A stretch of 64,000 bases of DNA from Streptomyces phaeolivaceus. Its GTDB lineage: Bacteria > Actinomycetota > Actinomycetes > Streptomycetales > Streptomycetaceae. The notes under the pieces are model-generated. The model ran no database searches. It was not told where the DNA came from and saw only the letters and a program-made list of their open reading frames with translations. Positions 52,808 through 60,879 of the stretch are shown here, piece after piece. Every line of letters begins with the position of its first letter. Position 1 is the stretch's first letter. The stretch covers positions 9,982,001-10,046,000 of the forward strand of contig NZ_CP045096.1 of NCBI RefSeq assembly GCF_009184865.1. Reading direction: 5' to 3'. Both the position numbers and the translations under genes were made by a program.

Positions 52808-52832
52808 TCGTATACAGCGATCGTATACAGCG
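52808..52832. promoter_or_regulatory. Direct repeat TCGTATACAGCG upstream of PABA cluster
   Basis: Two exact 12-base copies (52808-52819 and 52821-52832) with the self-complementary core GTATAC, about 140 bases before the first cluster gene and followed by an unusually AT-rich stretch. A plausible activator or repressor site. Confidence 0.5.
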
Positions 52833-52968
52833 GGATTGGCTCCCTCAACGCGGCGCGTACATGGCTCTGTTATTCCATTCTCGCTTTCATTACCTTCATG
52901 GCAGCGGGAAGTCGGCATCCGGAGTTTGTGTCCGGAGTTCTTCGCCCGGAATGAGGAGGGTCACCGTC

Positions 52969-53766
52969 ATGCGTACCGAAATCGACAGCCAGTCCTTTCT
53001 CGTATGGAATTCCAGCGGCGGTCTCGCCGCCGAGGAGAATGACCGGGGAATGGTCGTCGCGGATTCCTGGCTGGTCCAGGACGGCCGGGTCCGGAGTTAC
53101 GAAATGCATTGGGACCGGTTCTCGAACTCCGTCGGCCCGCAAGGTGTCGACCGGGCCGAGCTCGCGGAGTTCCGCGCCGCCGTCACCGCGAGGCTGCCGC
53201 GCCGCGGCGCCTGGTTCCCCCGGGTCGAACTGCTCGCCGGCCCGTCGCCCAGGCTCGCCCTGCGGCTGCGCCCGGCCCCCGCGCTGCGGGACACCGCCCG
53301 GGTCTGGGTGGCGGACGAGGCCGATCCGCGCACCCGTCCCACGGTCAAGGGCCCCGACTTCGGCGCCCAGGGCAGGCTGCGCAAGCGCGCCAGAGCCCAC
53401 GAAGCCGACGAGGCGCTGTTGGTCGACGGCGACGGCCACGCGGTCGAGGGAGCCTTCAGCAGCCTGCTGTGGTGGGACGGCGGCGACCTGTGCACCGCCC
53501 GGGACGACGGCCGGATCCTGCCCGGCATCACCCGGCGGCTGCTGCTCGACCACGCCGCCAGGCTCGGGGTGACGGTGCGGCACACGAGGGTGAGCCCCGC
53601 CCGCCTCGCCCGCTGTGAGGTGTGGATCACCAGCGCCCTGCACGGCATCCGGGTCGTGACCGGCTGGGCGCCGGGTGACGCACCGGCGGCGCGCGCCGCC
53701 CTCGGGGCGGCCGGCCCCTGGCAGGCCCACCTGGACTCGCTCCTGACACCACTGCCCCCGGGCTGA
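52969..53766 (+). CDS. pabC: PabC-like aminodeoxychorismate lyase (class IV aminotransferase fold)
   Basis: A 265-residue fold-type IV PLP protein starting at ATG 52969 behind GAGGAGGG. PLP-binding Lys127 in PTVKGPDFG and Glu160 in HAVEGAFSSLLWW, plus the ITSALHG phosphate-loop near the end. With PabAB it would release pyruvate from 4-amino-4-deoxychorismate to give p-aminobenzoate. A D-amino-acid or branched-chain aminotransferase is less likely given the neighbours. First gene of the cluster. Confidence 0.8.
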   Translation: MRTEIDSQSFLVWNSSGGLAAEENDRGMVVADSWLVQDGRVRSYEMHWDRFSNSVGPQGVDRAELAEFRAAVTARLPRRGAWFPRVELLAGPSPRLALRLRPAPALRDTARVWVADEADPRTRPTVKGPDFGAQGRLRKRARAHEADEALLVDGDGHAVEGAFSSLLWWDGGDLCTARDDGRILPGITRRLLLDHAARLGVTVRHTRVSPARLARCEVWITSALHGIRVVTGWAPGDAPAARAALGAAGPWQAHLDSLLTPLPPG

Positions 53767-53926
53767 GCACCACCGCCGAGCCGTGAGGGCCACCCCGGTC
53801 CCCGGTCGCCCGGCACGGAGTCCCCACACCCCGGTCCCGTACGGCATCCCGACACCGCATCCCAACACCCCACCCCTGCACTGACTTTCAGCACGGAGTC
53901 CCCGTACAGAGTCAAGGAGAGCCGAG

Positions 53927-55726
53927 ATGAAGATCCGATCCCTGCAGCGCCATCTGGCGTCCGTCCGCCGTATGAAGCTGGGCCGTTCGCACCGCGGGCT
54001 GCGCGCGCGGCTTGAGCTGGTGTCCGAACGTTCCCTCGGCGTGGGGACCTTCCTGTGGCACACCCTCGACCGGGCCGCGGACCTCGACGCCCCGCTCCTG
54101 CACCATCTGCCGCGCGGCGGCGGCGAGAAGGACATCCGCAGCTACTCCCTGGCGGATCTGCGGGACGCGACCGAGCGGTACGCGCGCTGGTTCCACGCCG
54201 CCGGCGTGGCACGCGGCGACCGGGTCGGCATCTACAGCGGGGACGGCATCGCCAACTTCGTCCACTTCATGGCCCTGAACAGCATCGGTGCCATTCCCGC
54301 CCCGGTGAACCCGAGCATGGCGCCGCAGACCGCGGCACGCTATCTGAAGCGGCTGGAGCCCCGTGGCGTCGTCGCCGACGTCGACCGGCTGGAGACCCTG
54401 CTGGCGGCCACCGACAGCCCCGAGGGGTTCGGATTCACCGTCTCGCAGGAGGAGGTGGACTCGGCGGGCCGCGTCGGCCCGCTGCCCGTCGGCTACCCGT
54501 ACATGCACGGCGACCACGACCCGGTGCTGATCGCCCACTCCTCGGGCACCACCGGCATGCCCAAGGCGCCGATCCTGGGGCACCGCCAGTTCTTCGCGGG
54601 CAAGCGCCCCCGCATCCTCACCATGCCGTCGGGCGTCGACGACAAGAACCTGCTGGTGTTCCCGCCGTCCCACGGCTCCGGCCTCAGCTACATGATGATG
54701 GCCACCCTGACCGGCGTACCGACCCTGGTGATGGAGGAGCAGCGCGGACCGGCCGTGGCCGAGGTCATGCGCTGGTGGAAGCCGACGGTGGTCATCGCCT
54801 TCCCCATCACCTTCGGCGAGCTGGCGGCACTGGGCGTGGAGCCTTCGGTGGCCTCCCGGGTGACCACCTGGCTCAGCACCGCCGACGCCTCGCACGAGGC
54901 GCACGTCCGTGAGCTGGTACGGCTGGGCAGGCACCGCGTTGGCGGCAAGTGGCGTCAGGGCTCGCGCTACATCGACGGACTCGCCTCGACCGAGGTGGGC
55001 ATGGCCGTGTTCCAGAACATCCACGGCCCGGACACCGACGCCTACAAGCGGTGCGTCGGATACCCCGAGCCCATCGTCGAGGAGGCCACCGTCTACGACG
55101 AGCACGGCAAGCGGCTGGGCCCGAACGAGATCGGGTTCATCGCGGTCAAGACCCCGACCGAGACCCTGGGTTACTGGAACGACCCCGATCTGACGCACCG
55201 TTCGAAGCACGACGGCTTCTGGCTCACCGGCGACATCGGGTACTACGACGAGCAGGGGCGCTTCTACCAGTACGACCGTGCGACCGACGTGATCCACACC
55301 GCTCGCGGGCCCGTCTACAGCCTGCCCACGGAGGAGATCGTCCTGAAGGCGTGCCGCCAGGCCGTGGACTGCGTCGTGGCCGCCGCCATCAGCCCCGCCG
55401 ACGAGGAACTGTCCGAACCCATCGCCGTGGTCCGACTGGCCGAGCGCTGCGACCTCACCTCGCGGGAGCTGCTGGCCCAGCTCAACGGGGCGCTGCGCAC
55501 GGCGGGCGCGCACGAGCTCTCCGCGGTCGTGCTGGTCAAGGGCGAGAACGACATCCCGCTCGGTGTGACCGGGAAGGTGCTCAAGCGCGAGGTGCGCACC
55601 ACCTACGAGAAGGTCCTCCTCTCCGACGACGACCACGGGCTCGACATCGCCCGCACCCGCTCGGCGCGCACCGCACCGAACGCCCCGGCCCCGGCCGCCC
55701 GGCGCCGGCAGACCAAGGCCGCCTAG
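53927..55726 (+). CDS. AMP-forming acid:CoA (or carrier) ligase
   Basis: A 599-residue adenylate-forming enzyme from ATG 53927 behind AAGGAGAG. P-loop SSGTTGMPKAP (205-215), GLASTEVGMA in the A5 region, TGDIGYYDEQGRF at the hinge and catalytic Lys550 in GVTGKVLKRE. The 30-residue basic N-terminus and Ala/Pro/Arg C-terminal tail are extra. It probably activates a cluster carboxylic acid, PABA or a derivative, as an acyl-CoA for the LuxC-like reductase; loading onto a carrier protein is possible but none is visible. Confidence 0.85.
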   Translation: MKIRSLQRHLASVRRMKLGRSHRGLRARLELVSERSLGVGTFLWHTLDRAADLDAPLLHHLPRGGGEKDIRSYSLADLRDATERYARWFHAAGVARGDRVGIYSGDGIANFVHFMALNSIGAIPAPVNPSMAPQTAARYLKRLEPRGVVADVDRLETLLAATDSPEGFGFTVSQEEVDSAGRVGPLPVGYPYMHGDHDPVLIAHSSGTTGMPKAPILGHRQFFAGKRPRILTMPSGVDDKNLLVFPPSHGSGLSYMMMATLTGVPTLVMEEQRGPAVAEVMRWWKPTVVIAFPITFGELAALGVEPSVASRVTTWLSTADASHEAHVRELVRLGRHRVGGKWRQGSRYIDGLASTEVGMAVFQNIHGPDTDAYKRCVGYPEPIVEEATVYDEHGKRLGPNEIGFIAVKTPTETLGYWNDPDLTHRSKHDGFWLTGDIGYYDEQGRFYQYDRATDVIHTARGPVYSLPTEEIVLKACRQAVDCVVAAAISPADEELSEPIAVVRLAERCDLTSRELLAQLNGALRTAGAHELSAVVLVKGENDIPLGVTGKVLKREVRTTYEKVLLSDDDHGLDIARTRSARTAPNAPAPAARRRQTKAA

Positions 55727-55765
55727 ACCCGTACCCGGCCCTCGGCCTCCGTACCGGCCCGCCTT

Positions 55766-55803
55766 CGCGGACGTCCCGGCACTTCCCATCCGGGACGTCC
55801 GCG
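55766..55803 (+). terminator. 14-bp hairpin between ligase and DsbA-fold gene
   Basis: CGCGGACGTCCCGG (55766-55779) pairs perfectly with 55790-55803 across a 10-base loop, 40 bases after the ligase stop. It could end transcription or reduce read-through into the rest of the cluster. Confidence 0.7.
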
Positions 55804-55865
55804 GGACAGGGGGCCGGACGGCCGGACCGGGCGTGTACCAGCACAGGAGAAGGGACCCCTGACAC

Positions 55866-56555
55866 ATGATCGGCGTTCTGCCGGGCACCGTGGCCGTCTA
55901 CGCGGACCTCGCCTGCCCTTGGGCGCATGTCGCCGTCCACCGGCTGTGGCGGATCCGCGCCGAACTGGGCCTGGTCGAGGCCGTACGGTTCGACCACCGG
56001 GCCGTCCTGCTGGAGGTCGTCAACCGGGGCACCCTGCCCAAGCCCGTCATCGACGCCGAGATCCCGGTCGCGGCGGAGATGGAACCCGACGCGGGCTGGC
56101 GGCCCTGGGCCGAGCCCGACTGGCGCTGGCCGGTGAGCCGGCTGCTCGCGGCGGAGGCGGTGCAGGCGGCCAAGGAGCAGGGCCCGACGGCGAGCGAGGC
56201 CCTCGACCGGGCACTGCGCAGGGCGTTCTTCGCCGACAGCGCCTGCATCACGATGCGTCATGTGGTGCTCGACGTCGCCGGGTCGGTGCCCGAGGTGGAC
56301 GCCGGGGCCCTGGGCGAGGCCCTGGACACCGGGCGCGCGCGGGCCGCCACCCTCGCGCACGTCGCCGACTTCGCCCCCGGCGGGGCGGTGACGAGCCCGC
56401 ACCTGTTCACCGCCGACGGCGGCTCCTGGCCCAACCCCGGGGTCGACTACCGGTGGGCGGGCGCGCCCGGCGACAGCGCCGTCGTCCTGAAGTCCGACGA
56501 TCCCTCCGTCTACCGCCGGATCCTGATCGTGGCGGCGGACTCAGCGCGGGGATGA
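55866..56555 (+). CDS. DsbA-fold oxidoreductase / HCCA-isomerase-like protein
   Basis: A 229-residue protein of the DsbA/FrnE/2-hydroxychromene-2-carboxylate isomerase superfamily. VYADLACPWAHV places Cys17-Pro-Trp-Ala-His21 where thiol oxidoreductases have CPxC, so the second cysteine is replaced. VTSPHLFTADG is the usual cis-Pro region with Ser-Pro. It has no signal peptide, so it acts in the cytoplasm. FrnE-like members occur in aromatic polyketide clusters with unclear roles; here an isomerase or glutathione/mycothiol-type reaction is possible. Confidence 0.75.
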   Translation: MIGVLPGTVAVYADLACPWAHVAVHRLWRIRAELGLVEAVRFDHRAVLLEVVNRGTLPKPVIDAEIPVAAEMEPDAGWRPWAEPDWRWPVSRLLAAEAVQAAKEQGPTASEALDRALRRAFFADSACITMRHVVLDVAGSVPEVDAGALGEALDTGRARAATLAHVADFAPGGAVTSPHLFTADGGSWPNPGVDYRWAGAPGDSAVVLKSDDPSVYRRILIVAADSARG

Positions 56556-56660
56556 GCGCGATCACCGAGATGAGCAGGATCACAGAGATCAGCGGGATCA
56601 CGGGGTCGAGCGGGATCACGGGGCCGAGCGGGATCACGGGGACGAGCGGGATCACGACAC
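56552..56660. repeat. 18-bp tandem repeats (GAGCGGGATCACGGGG-type)
   Basis: About six units of 18 bases built on GGGATCACGGGG, the first two more diverged, in frame with the start codon at 56552. Two diverged copies of CGGGCGCTGCCGGCCGG follow at about 56707 and 56733. Confidence 0.8.
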
Positions 56661-56878
56661 CCGCCACGGCCGCGGCGCGCCGCGAGCGCCCGGCGGAAGT
56701 CGTGCACGGGCGCTGCCGGCCGGCGTCATGTACGGGCGCTGCCGACCGGCGGCGCTCCGGCCCGGTGCCGTGGCTCCGCCCGACTGCCCACGGGCGGGCC
56801 CTGGCCCGGTGCCACGATTCGGCTCCTGTGCGTCCGTCCACTCCGGCGTGTCCGTCCGCTTCGGGAGGTTGTCGATGA
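56552..56878 (+). CDS. Small ORF of hexapeptide repeats bridging two cluster genes
   Basis: 108 codons starting at an ATG that overlaps the previous stop as ATGA and ending in a TGA that overlaps the NarK-type start as ATGA. The first 36 residues are six hexapeptides, MSAITE MSRITE ISGITG, then SSGITG PSGITG TSGITT. The rest is Arg/Ala/Pro-rich with four cysteines and could be non-coding. The exact junctions argue for real translation; the repetitive DNA and poor tail argue against. No family known. Confidence 0.4.
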   Translation: MSAITEMSRITEISGITGSSGITGPSGITGTSGITTPATAAARRERPAEVVHGRCRPASCTGAADRRRSGPVPWLRPTAHGRALARCHDSAPVRPSTPACPSASGGCR

Positions 56879-58269
56879 GCGCTGCGGCGAAGCGCGGCTC
56901 GCGCGCGCACGGGATCCGGTACTGGGATCCGGAGGACGACGCGTTCTGGCGCCGTTCGGGGCGGCGCGTGGCGATGCGGAATCTGGCGTTCTCGATCCTC
57001 GCCGAGCACGTCGGGTTCTCCGTCTGGAGCCTGTGGTCCGTGTTGGTGCTGTTCCTGGGACCGGAGTACGGGCTGTCCCCGGCCGACAAGTTCCTGCTCG
57101 TCTCCGTCCCGACCCTGGTCGGAGCCGTCCTGCGCATCCCCTACACGCTCGCCGTGGGCCGGTTCGGCGGACGCACCTGGACCGTCCTCAGCGCGGCTGT
57201 TCTGCTGGTGCCCACCTTGCTGGCCGCGATGTACCTGCGCCCCGGCACCTCGCTGGTGACGCTGCTGCTGGTGTCCGCCGTGGCCGGTCTCGGCGGCGGC
57301 AACTTCGCCTCGTCCATGGCGAACATCAACGCCTTCTTCCCCCAGCGCCACAAGGGCTGGGCGCTCGGCCTGAACGCGGGCGGCGGCAACCTGGGTGTCG
57401 CCGTGACCCAGTTGGCCGCCCTCGCCGTACTGGGCACCGTCGGAGCGTCCGAACCGCGCCTGCTCCTGGGGGTGTTCATCCCGGCGATCGTCGTCGCCGC
57501 CGTGTGCGCCGCGCTCTTCATGGATGACCTGCCCGGCAACAGCAACGACACCGACGCCCTCCGGGACGTCCTGCGGGACGCCCACTGCTGGGTGATGTCC
57601 CTGCTCTACCTCGGCACGTTCGGCTCGTTCATCGGCTACTGCTTCGCGTTCGGCCTGGTGCTCCAGACACAGTTCGACCGGACGCCGTTCCAGGCCGCGT
57701 CGCTCACGTTCCTCGGACCGCTGTTCGGCTCGCTGACCCGGCCGGGCGGCGGCTGGCTCGCCGACCGGATCGGCGGTGCGAAGGTCACCTTCGCCGTGTT
57801 CGTGGCGCTGATGCTCGGCACCGGCGTCGCGGTCGTGGCCTCGCGCACGGACTCGCTCACCTTGTTCGTCGCCGACTTCATAGTGCTCCTGGCCCTCGCG
57901 GGAGCGGGCAACGGTTCCACGTACAAGATGATCCCGGCCATCTTCCGGGCGAAGGCCCTGCGGGACGGCGGAGCCGACGCGGGCGAGGCAAGTGATGCGG
58001 GCGACGCGGGCACGAGGGCTCGGCTGGCGCACGCCCGGCGGCTGTCGGGCGCGCTCATCGGGGTCACCGGCGCGCTCGGCGCACTCGGCGGTGTCCTCAT
58101 CAACCTCGCTTTCCGCGCTTCCTTCGCCGGCTGGGGCAGTGGGGTCCCGGCGTTCACAGGCTTCCTGGTCTTCTATGCGGCCTGCGCCACGGTCACCTGG
58201 GCGGTCTATCTCCGCCCCCGCCCCCGGACCGCCCACGACTCCCGCTCCGACGTAGCTGTTCCGGTCTGA
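56875..58269 (+). CDS. narK: NarK-type nitrate/nitrite transporter (MFS)
   Basis: A 464-residue, 12-helix transporter from ATG 56875 behind GGGAGG. It opens WDPEDDAFWRRSGRRVAMRN and GFSVWSLWSV, typical of actinobacterial NarK2-like proteins. Arg87 in LRIPY and the Arg of LTRPGGGWLADR are the anion-binding pair; GLGGGNFASSMANI (138-151) and GAGNGSTYKMIPAIF are the two nitrate-signature motifs. It imports nitrate or exchanges it for nitrite. No nitrate reductase is near, which makes its place in a PABA cluster remarkable. A linker of about 20 acidic/Ala residues follows the second motif. Confidence 0.9.
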   Translation: MSAAAKRGSRAHGIRYWDPEDDAFWRRSGRRVAMRNLAFSILAEHVGFSVWSLWSVLVLFLGPEYGLSPADKFLLVSVPTLVGAVLRIPYTLAVGRFGGRTWTVLSAAVLLVPTLLAAMYLRPGTSLVTLLLVSAVAGLGGGNFASSMANINAFFPQRHKGWALGLNAGGGNLGVAVTQLAALAVLGTVGASEPRLLLGVFIPAIVVAAVCAALFMDDLPGNSNDTDALRDVLRDAHCWVMSLLYLGTFGSFIGYCFAFGLVLQTQFDRTPFQAASLTFLGPLFGSLTRPGGGWLADRIGGAKVTFAVFVALMLGTGVAVVASRTDSLTLFVADFIVLLALAGAGNGSTYKMIPAIFRAKALRDGGADAGEASDAGDAGTRARLAHARRLSGALIGVTGALGALGGVLINLAFRASFAGWGSGVPAFTGFLVFYAACATVTWAVYLRPRPRTAHDSRSDVAVPV

Positions 58270-58327
58270 ACCCCGATCCGATGTCCCCGTCCGCACGCCG
58301 GTCCGCACCCGGATCCAAGGAGTGAAC

Positions 58328-59422
58328 ATGGCAGTCGCCTCCGACCCCGTCCTGACCTTTCCCCCGGACCAGATCCCCGACCCGGACGAGTTCGTCCAGG
58401 CCGCCATGCGGTGGCATTTCAGCCCCGAGACGGGCTCGCCGTACTGGCTCCGCAGGGCGCGGACCCTGGACTTCGACCCGCTGCGGGACATACGGACCTT
58501 CGACGACCTCCGGCTGTTCCCCAACATCGTCAACGAGCTGCGGGACGTGCCCGCCCGGGACCTTGTCCCGCAGGGCTACGGCCCGTCGGCCGAGGTGATC
58601 GGGGTCTACGAGAGCGGCGGCACGACCGGCGCCCCCAAGCGGGTCGCCTATCTCGCCGACTGGATGGACCGGTACGTGACCTGGTCGACCCGGCGGATGG
58701 ACGAGCGCGGCCACCCCCACGGCGCCCACTGGCTGGCCATGATCCCCAGTGGCCCCCATCTATGGGGAGAGGTCGTGGCCCGGCAGGCCCGGCGCCGGGG
58801 CGGTTTCACCTCCACCATCGACCTCGACCCGCGCTGGGTGAAGAAGTGCATCGCCGAGGGCCGCGCCGACGAGGCCGGCCGCTACGTCGAACACCTCCTG
58901 GAGCAGGGCCGGTTCCTGCTGGAGACCCAGGACATCGGCGTCCTGGTCGTCACACCCCCGCTGCTGGAACGGCTCGCGGAGCACGAACACCTCGTCAAAC
59001 TCGTCAACGAGAAGGTCCGGGTCATCATCTGGAGCGGCGCCCACATGGACGCCGACAGCCGCCACCTGTTCCGTACCGAGGTCTTCCCCGAGGTCCAGTG
59101 GTTCGGGAACTACGGCAGCACCATGATCCTCTGCGGGGCCGTCGAGCGCGCCGGAAGCGAGGAGGAGTGCGTCTTCGATCCCTTCTCGCCCCATGTCACC
59201 TTCTCCGTCGTCGACCCCGGGACGGGCCGGCCGGTGCCCTACGGCGCCCGCGGCCAGGTCGTCATGAACCACATCAGCCGCGGCGCCCTGTTCCCCAACA
59301 ACCTGGAACGGGACGTCGCCACCCGGATCCGCCCCGAGGCCGGACAACTCGGCGACTCGGTGGCCGACGTCAGCCCCGTCCGGACCTTCGACGACGAGGT
59401 CGTCATCGAAGGGGTCTACTGA
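58328..59422 (+). CDS. luxE: LuxE-like acyl-protein synthetase / PaaK-like ligase
   Basis: A 364-residue adenylate-forming protein of the LuxE/phenylacetate-CoA-ligase superfamily, about the size of LuxE and shorter than PaaK (about 430). P-loop-like YESGGTTGAPKR (94-105); QWFGNYGSTMILC further on. In bacterial luminescence, LuxE activates the acid with ATP and hands it to LuxC. ATG 58328 sits behind AAGGAG. Overlap TGATG with the LuxC-like gene links the two tightly. Confidence 0.8.
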   Translation: MAVASDPVLTFPPDQIPDPDEFVQAAMRWHFSPETGSPYWLRRARTLDFDPLRDIRTFDDLRLFPNIVNELRDVPARDLVPQGYGPSAEVIGVYESGGTTGAPKRVAYLADWMDRYVTWSTRRMDERGHPHGAHWLAMIPSGPHLWGEVVARQARRRGGFTSTIDLDPRWVKKCIAEGRADEAGRYVEHLLEQGRFLLETQDIGVLVVTPPLLERLAEHEHLVKLVNEKVRVIIWSGAHMDADSRHLFRTEVFPEVQWFGNYGSTMILCGAVERAGSEEECVFDPFSPHVTFSVVDPGTGRPVPYGARGQVVMNHISRGALFPNNLERDVATRIRPEAGQLGDSVADVSPVRTFDDEVVIEGVY

Positions 59423-60879
59423 TGGGCGGCCCGACAGGTACGGCGACGGACGTGCCGACGGACGCCGCGCCGGGCGACCCGGTCCAGCTCGACGCGCTCG
59501 GCCCCCGTGGGCCCTTCCGGACACGCGATCGGCTGACCGTCGCCGATGTCACCGGGCGGCCGGTCGCCGAACTCAGCCAGGTACCACGGCTGTTCGTCCG
59601 GCGCGGCCTGTCCGCGCTGCGCGCTGCCCGCCCGGCCGACCCCGGTGCACTCGCCGAGGTCATCGCCCGTGCGGGGCACGCGTTCGCGCACGGTACGGTC
59701 GGCGGTCTGTCGGCCCCGGGACACCAGCGCCTGGTGAGCCGGGTCGCCGGTGTGCCGATCGCGGTGGTGAGGTCCGCCACCGCCAGGATCGAGCGCGCGG
59801 CGGCCGAGGTGGAACGAACCGTGCGCGGCGCCCGCCCCACGGCGACGGCCGGACACTGGCGGGACCCGCTGACCCGGGGCGGCGGCGCGGTCTGGGCCCG
59901 CCGGGGCGACGTCTTCGCCGTGCACGCCGCCGGCAATCACCCCGGCGTGCACAGCCTCTGGCTCGAAGCGCTGATGCTCGGTTACCGGGTCGCGGTACGG
60001 CCTTCCGGCCGGGAGCCCTTCACCCCGCACCGGCTGGTGACGGCGTTGCGTGAGGCGGGCATCGGCGACGACCGCCTCCTGCTGCTGCCCACCGACCACC
60101 ATGTGGCCGACGACATCGTCCGGGGTGCCGATCTGTCCCTGGTGTACGGCGGCGACGCGGTTGTGGAGAAGTACCGGGCGCATCCGAACGTACTGACCCA
60201 AGGCCCGGGGCGATCCAAGATCCTGCTGGCGGACATGGGCATCGGTGAGGGCCTGGTCGGGGCCGGTGGAATGGCGTCCGCGCTCGACACCGTGGTCTCC
60301 TCGATCCAGGACGAGGCCGGGGTCGCCTGCGTCAACGCCACCGCCGTCCTCGTGGCCGGCGACCCGGCACCGGTCGCCGAGGCCATCGCCGAGCGGCTGG
60401 CCCACCTGCCCAGCCTGCCGCCGGAGGACGACAAGGCGGTCCTCCCCGTCTGCCTCACCGCCGACGCGCGCAGCCTGGAGAAGTACCTGCTCGGCCAGGC
60501 GGACGGCGCGCGCCTGCACCTCGGCGGCGAGGGGATCGTCGACGAACTGGGCGACGGCAGCGCCGTACTGCGCCCCGCGGTGATCCAGCTGGACCGGCCG
60601 GACGCGTCGCGGCTCGGCGTCGAACTCCCCTTCCCCTGTGTCTGGGTCGCCCCCTGGACACCCGAGGACGGCATCGGGCCGCTGCGGAACACCCTGGTGC
60701 TCACCGTCATCGGCCGCGACGAACAGCGCGTCGGACAGCTCGTCGAGCGCCTGGTCGACGAACCGTCCATCAGCAACGTCCATGTCGGCGACCACCCCAC
60801 CCACTGGATGGCGCCGGGCGTCCCGCACGACGGTCATCTCGCGGAGTTCCTCATGCGCTCCAAGGCGGTCGTCCGATGA
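59422..60879 (+). CDS. luxC: LuxC-like acyl-CoA reductase
   Basis: A 485-residue aldehyde-dehydrogenase-fold reductase of the LuxC family. FAVHAAGNHPGVHSLWLEAL (cofactor domain), VAVRPSGREPFTPHRL, and catalytic Cys303 in DEAGVACVNATAV are intact. It takes an acyl group as thioester on the cysteine and reduces it with NADPH to the aldehyde. With the LuxE-like gene it should turn an aromatic acid, probably PABA-derived, into an aldehyde. A degenerate second copy lies at 49521. Confidence 0.85.
   Translation: MGGPTGTATDVPTDAAPGDPVQLDALGPRGPFRTRDRLTVADVTGRPVAELSQVPRLFVRRGLSALRAARPADPGALAEVIARAGHAFAHGTVGGLSAPGHQRLVSRVAGVPIAVVRSATARIERAAAEVERTVRGARPTATAGHWRDPLTRGGGAVWARRGDVFAVHAAGNHPGVHSLWLEALMLGYRVAVRPSGREPFTPHRLVTALREAGIGDDRLLLLPTDHHVADDIVRGADLSLVYGGDAVVEKYRAHPNVLTQGPGRSKILLADMGIGEGLVGAGGMASALDTVVSSIQDEAGVACVNATAVLVAGDPAPVAEAIAERLAHLPSLPPEDDKAVLPVCLTADARSLEKYLLGQADGARLHLGGEGIVDELGDGSAVLRPAVIQLDRPDASRLGVELPFPCVWVAPWTPEDGIGPLRNTLVLTVIGRDEQRVGQLVERLVDEPSISNVHVGDHPTHWMAPGVPHDGHLAEFLMRSKAVVR

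Noticed and set aside
56407..58533. 708-codon minus-strand frame with VIPL repeats
   Set aside because: Mirror of the 18-bp tandem repeat and of narK; no start with ribosome site and shadow-like composition.
58411..60879. 822-codon frame as one fused protein
   Set aside because: The front part is a shadow of luxE in another frame; LuxC begins at 59422, where TGATG overlaps the luxE stop.
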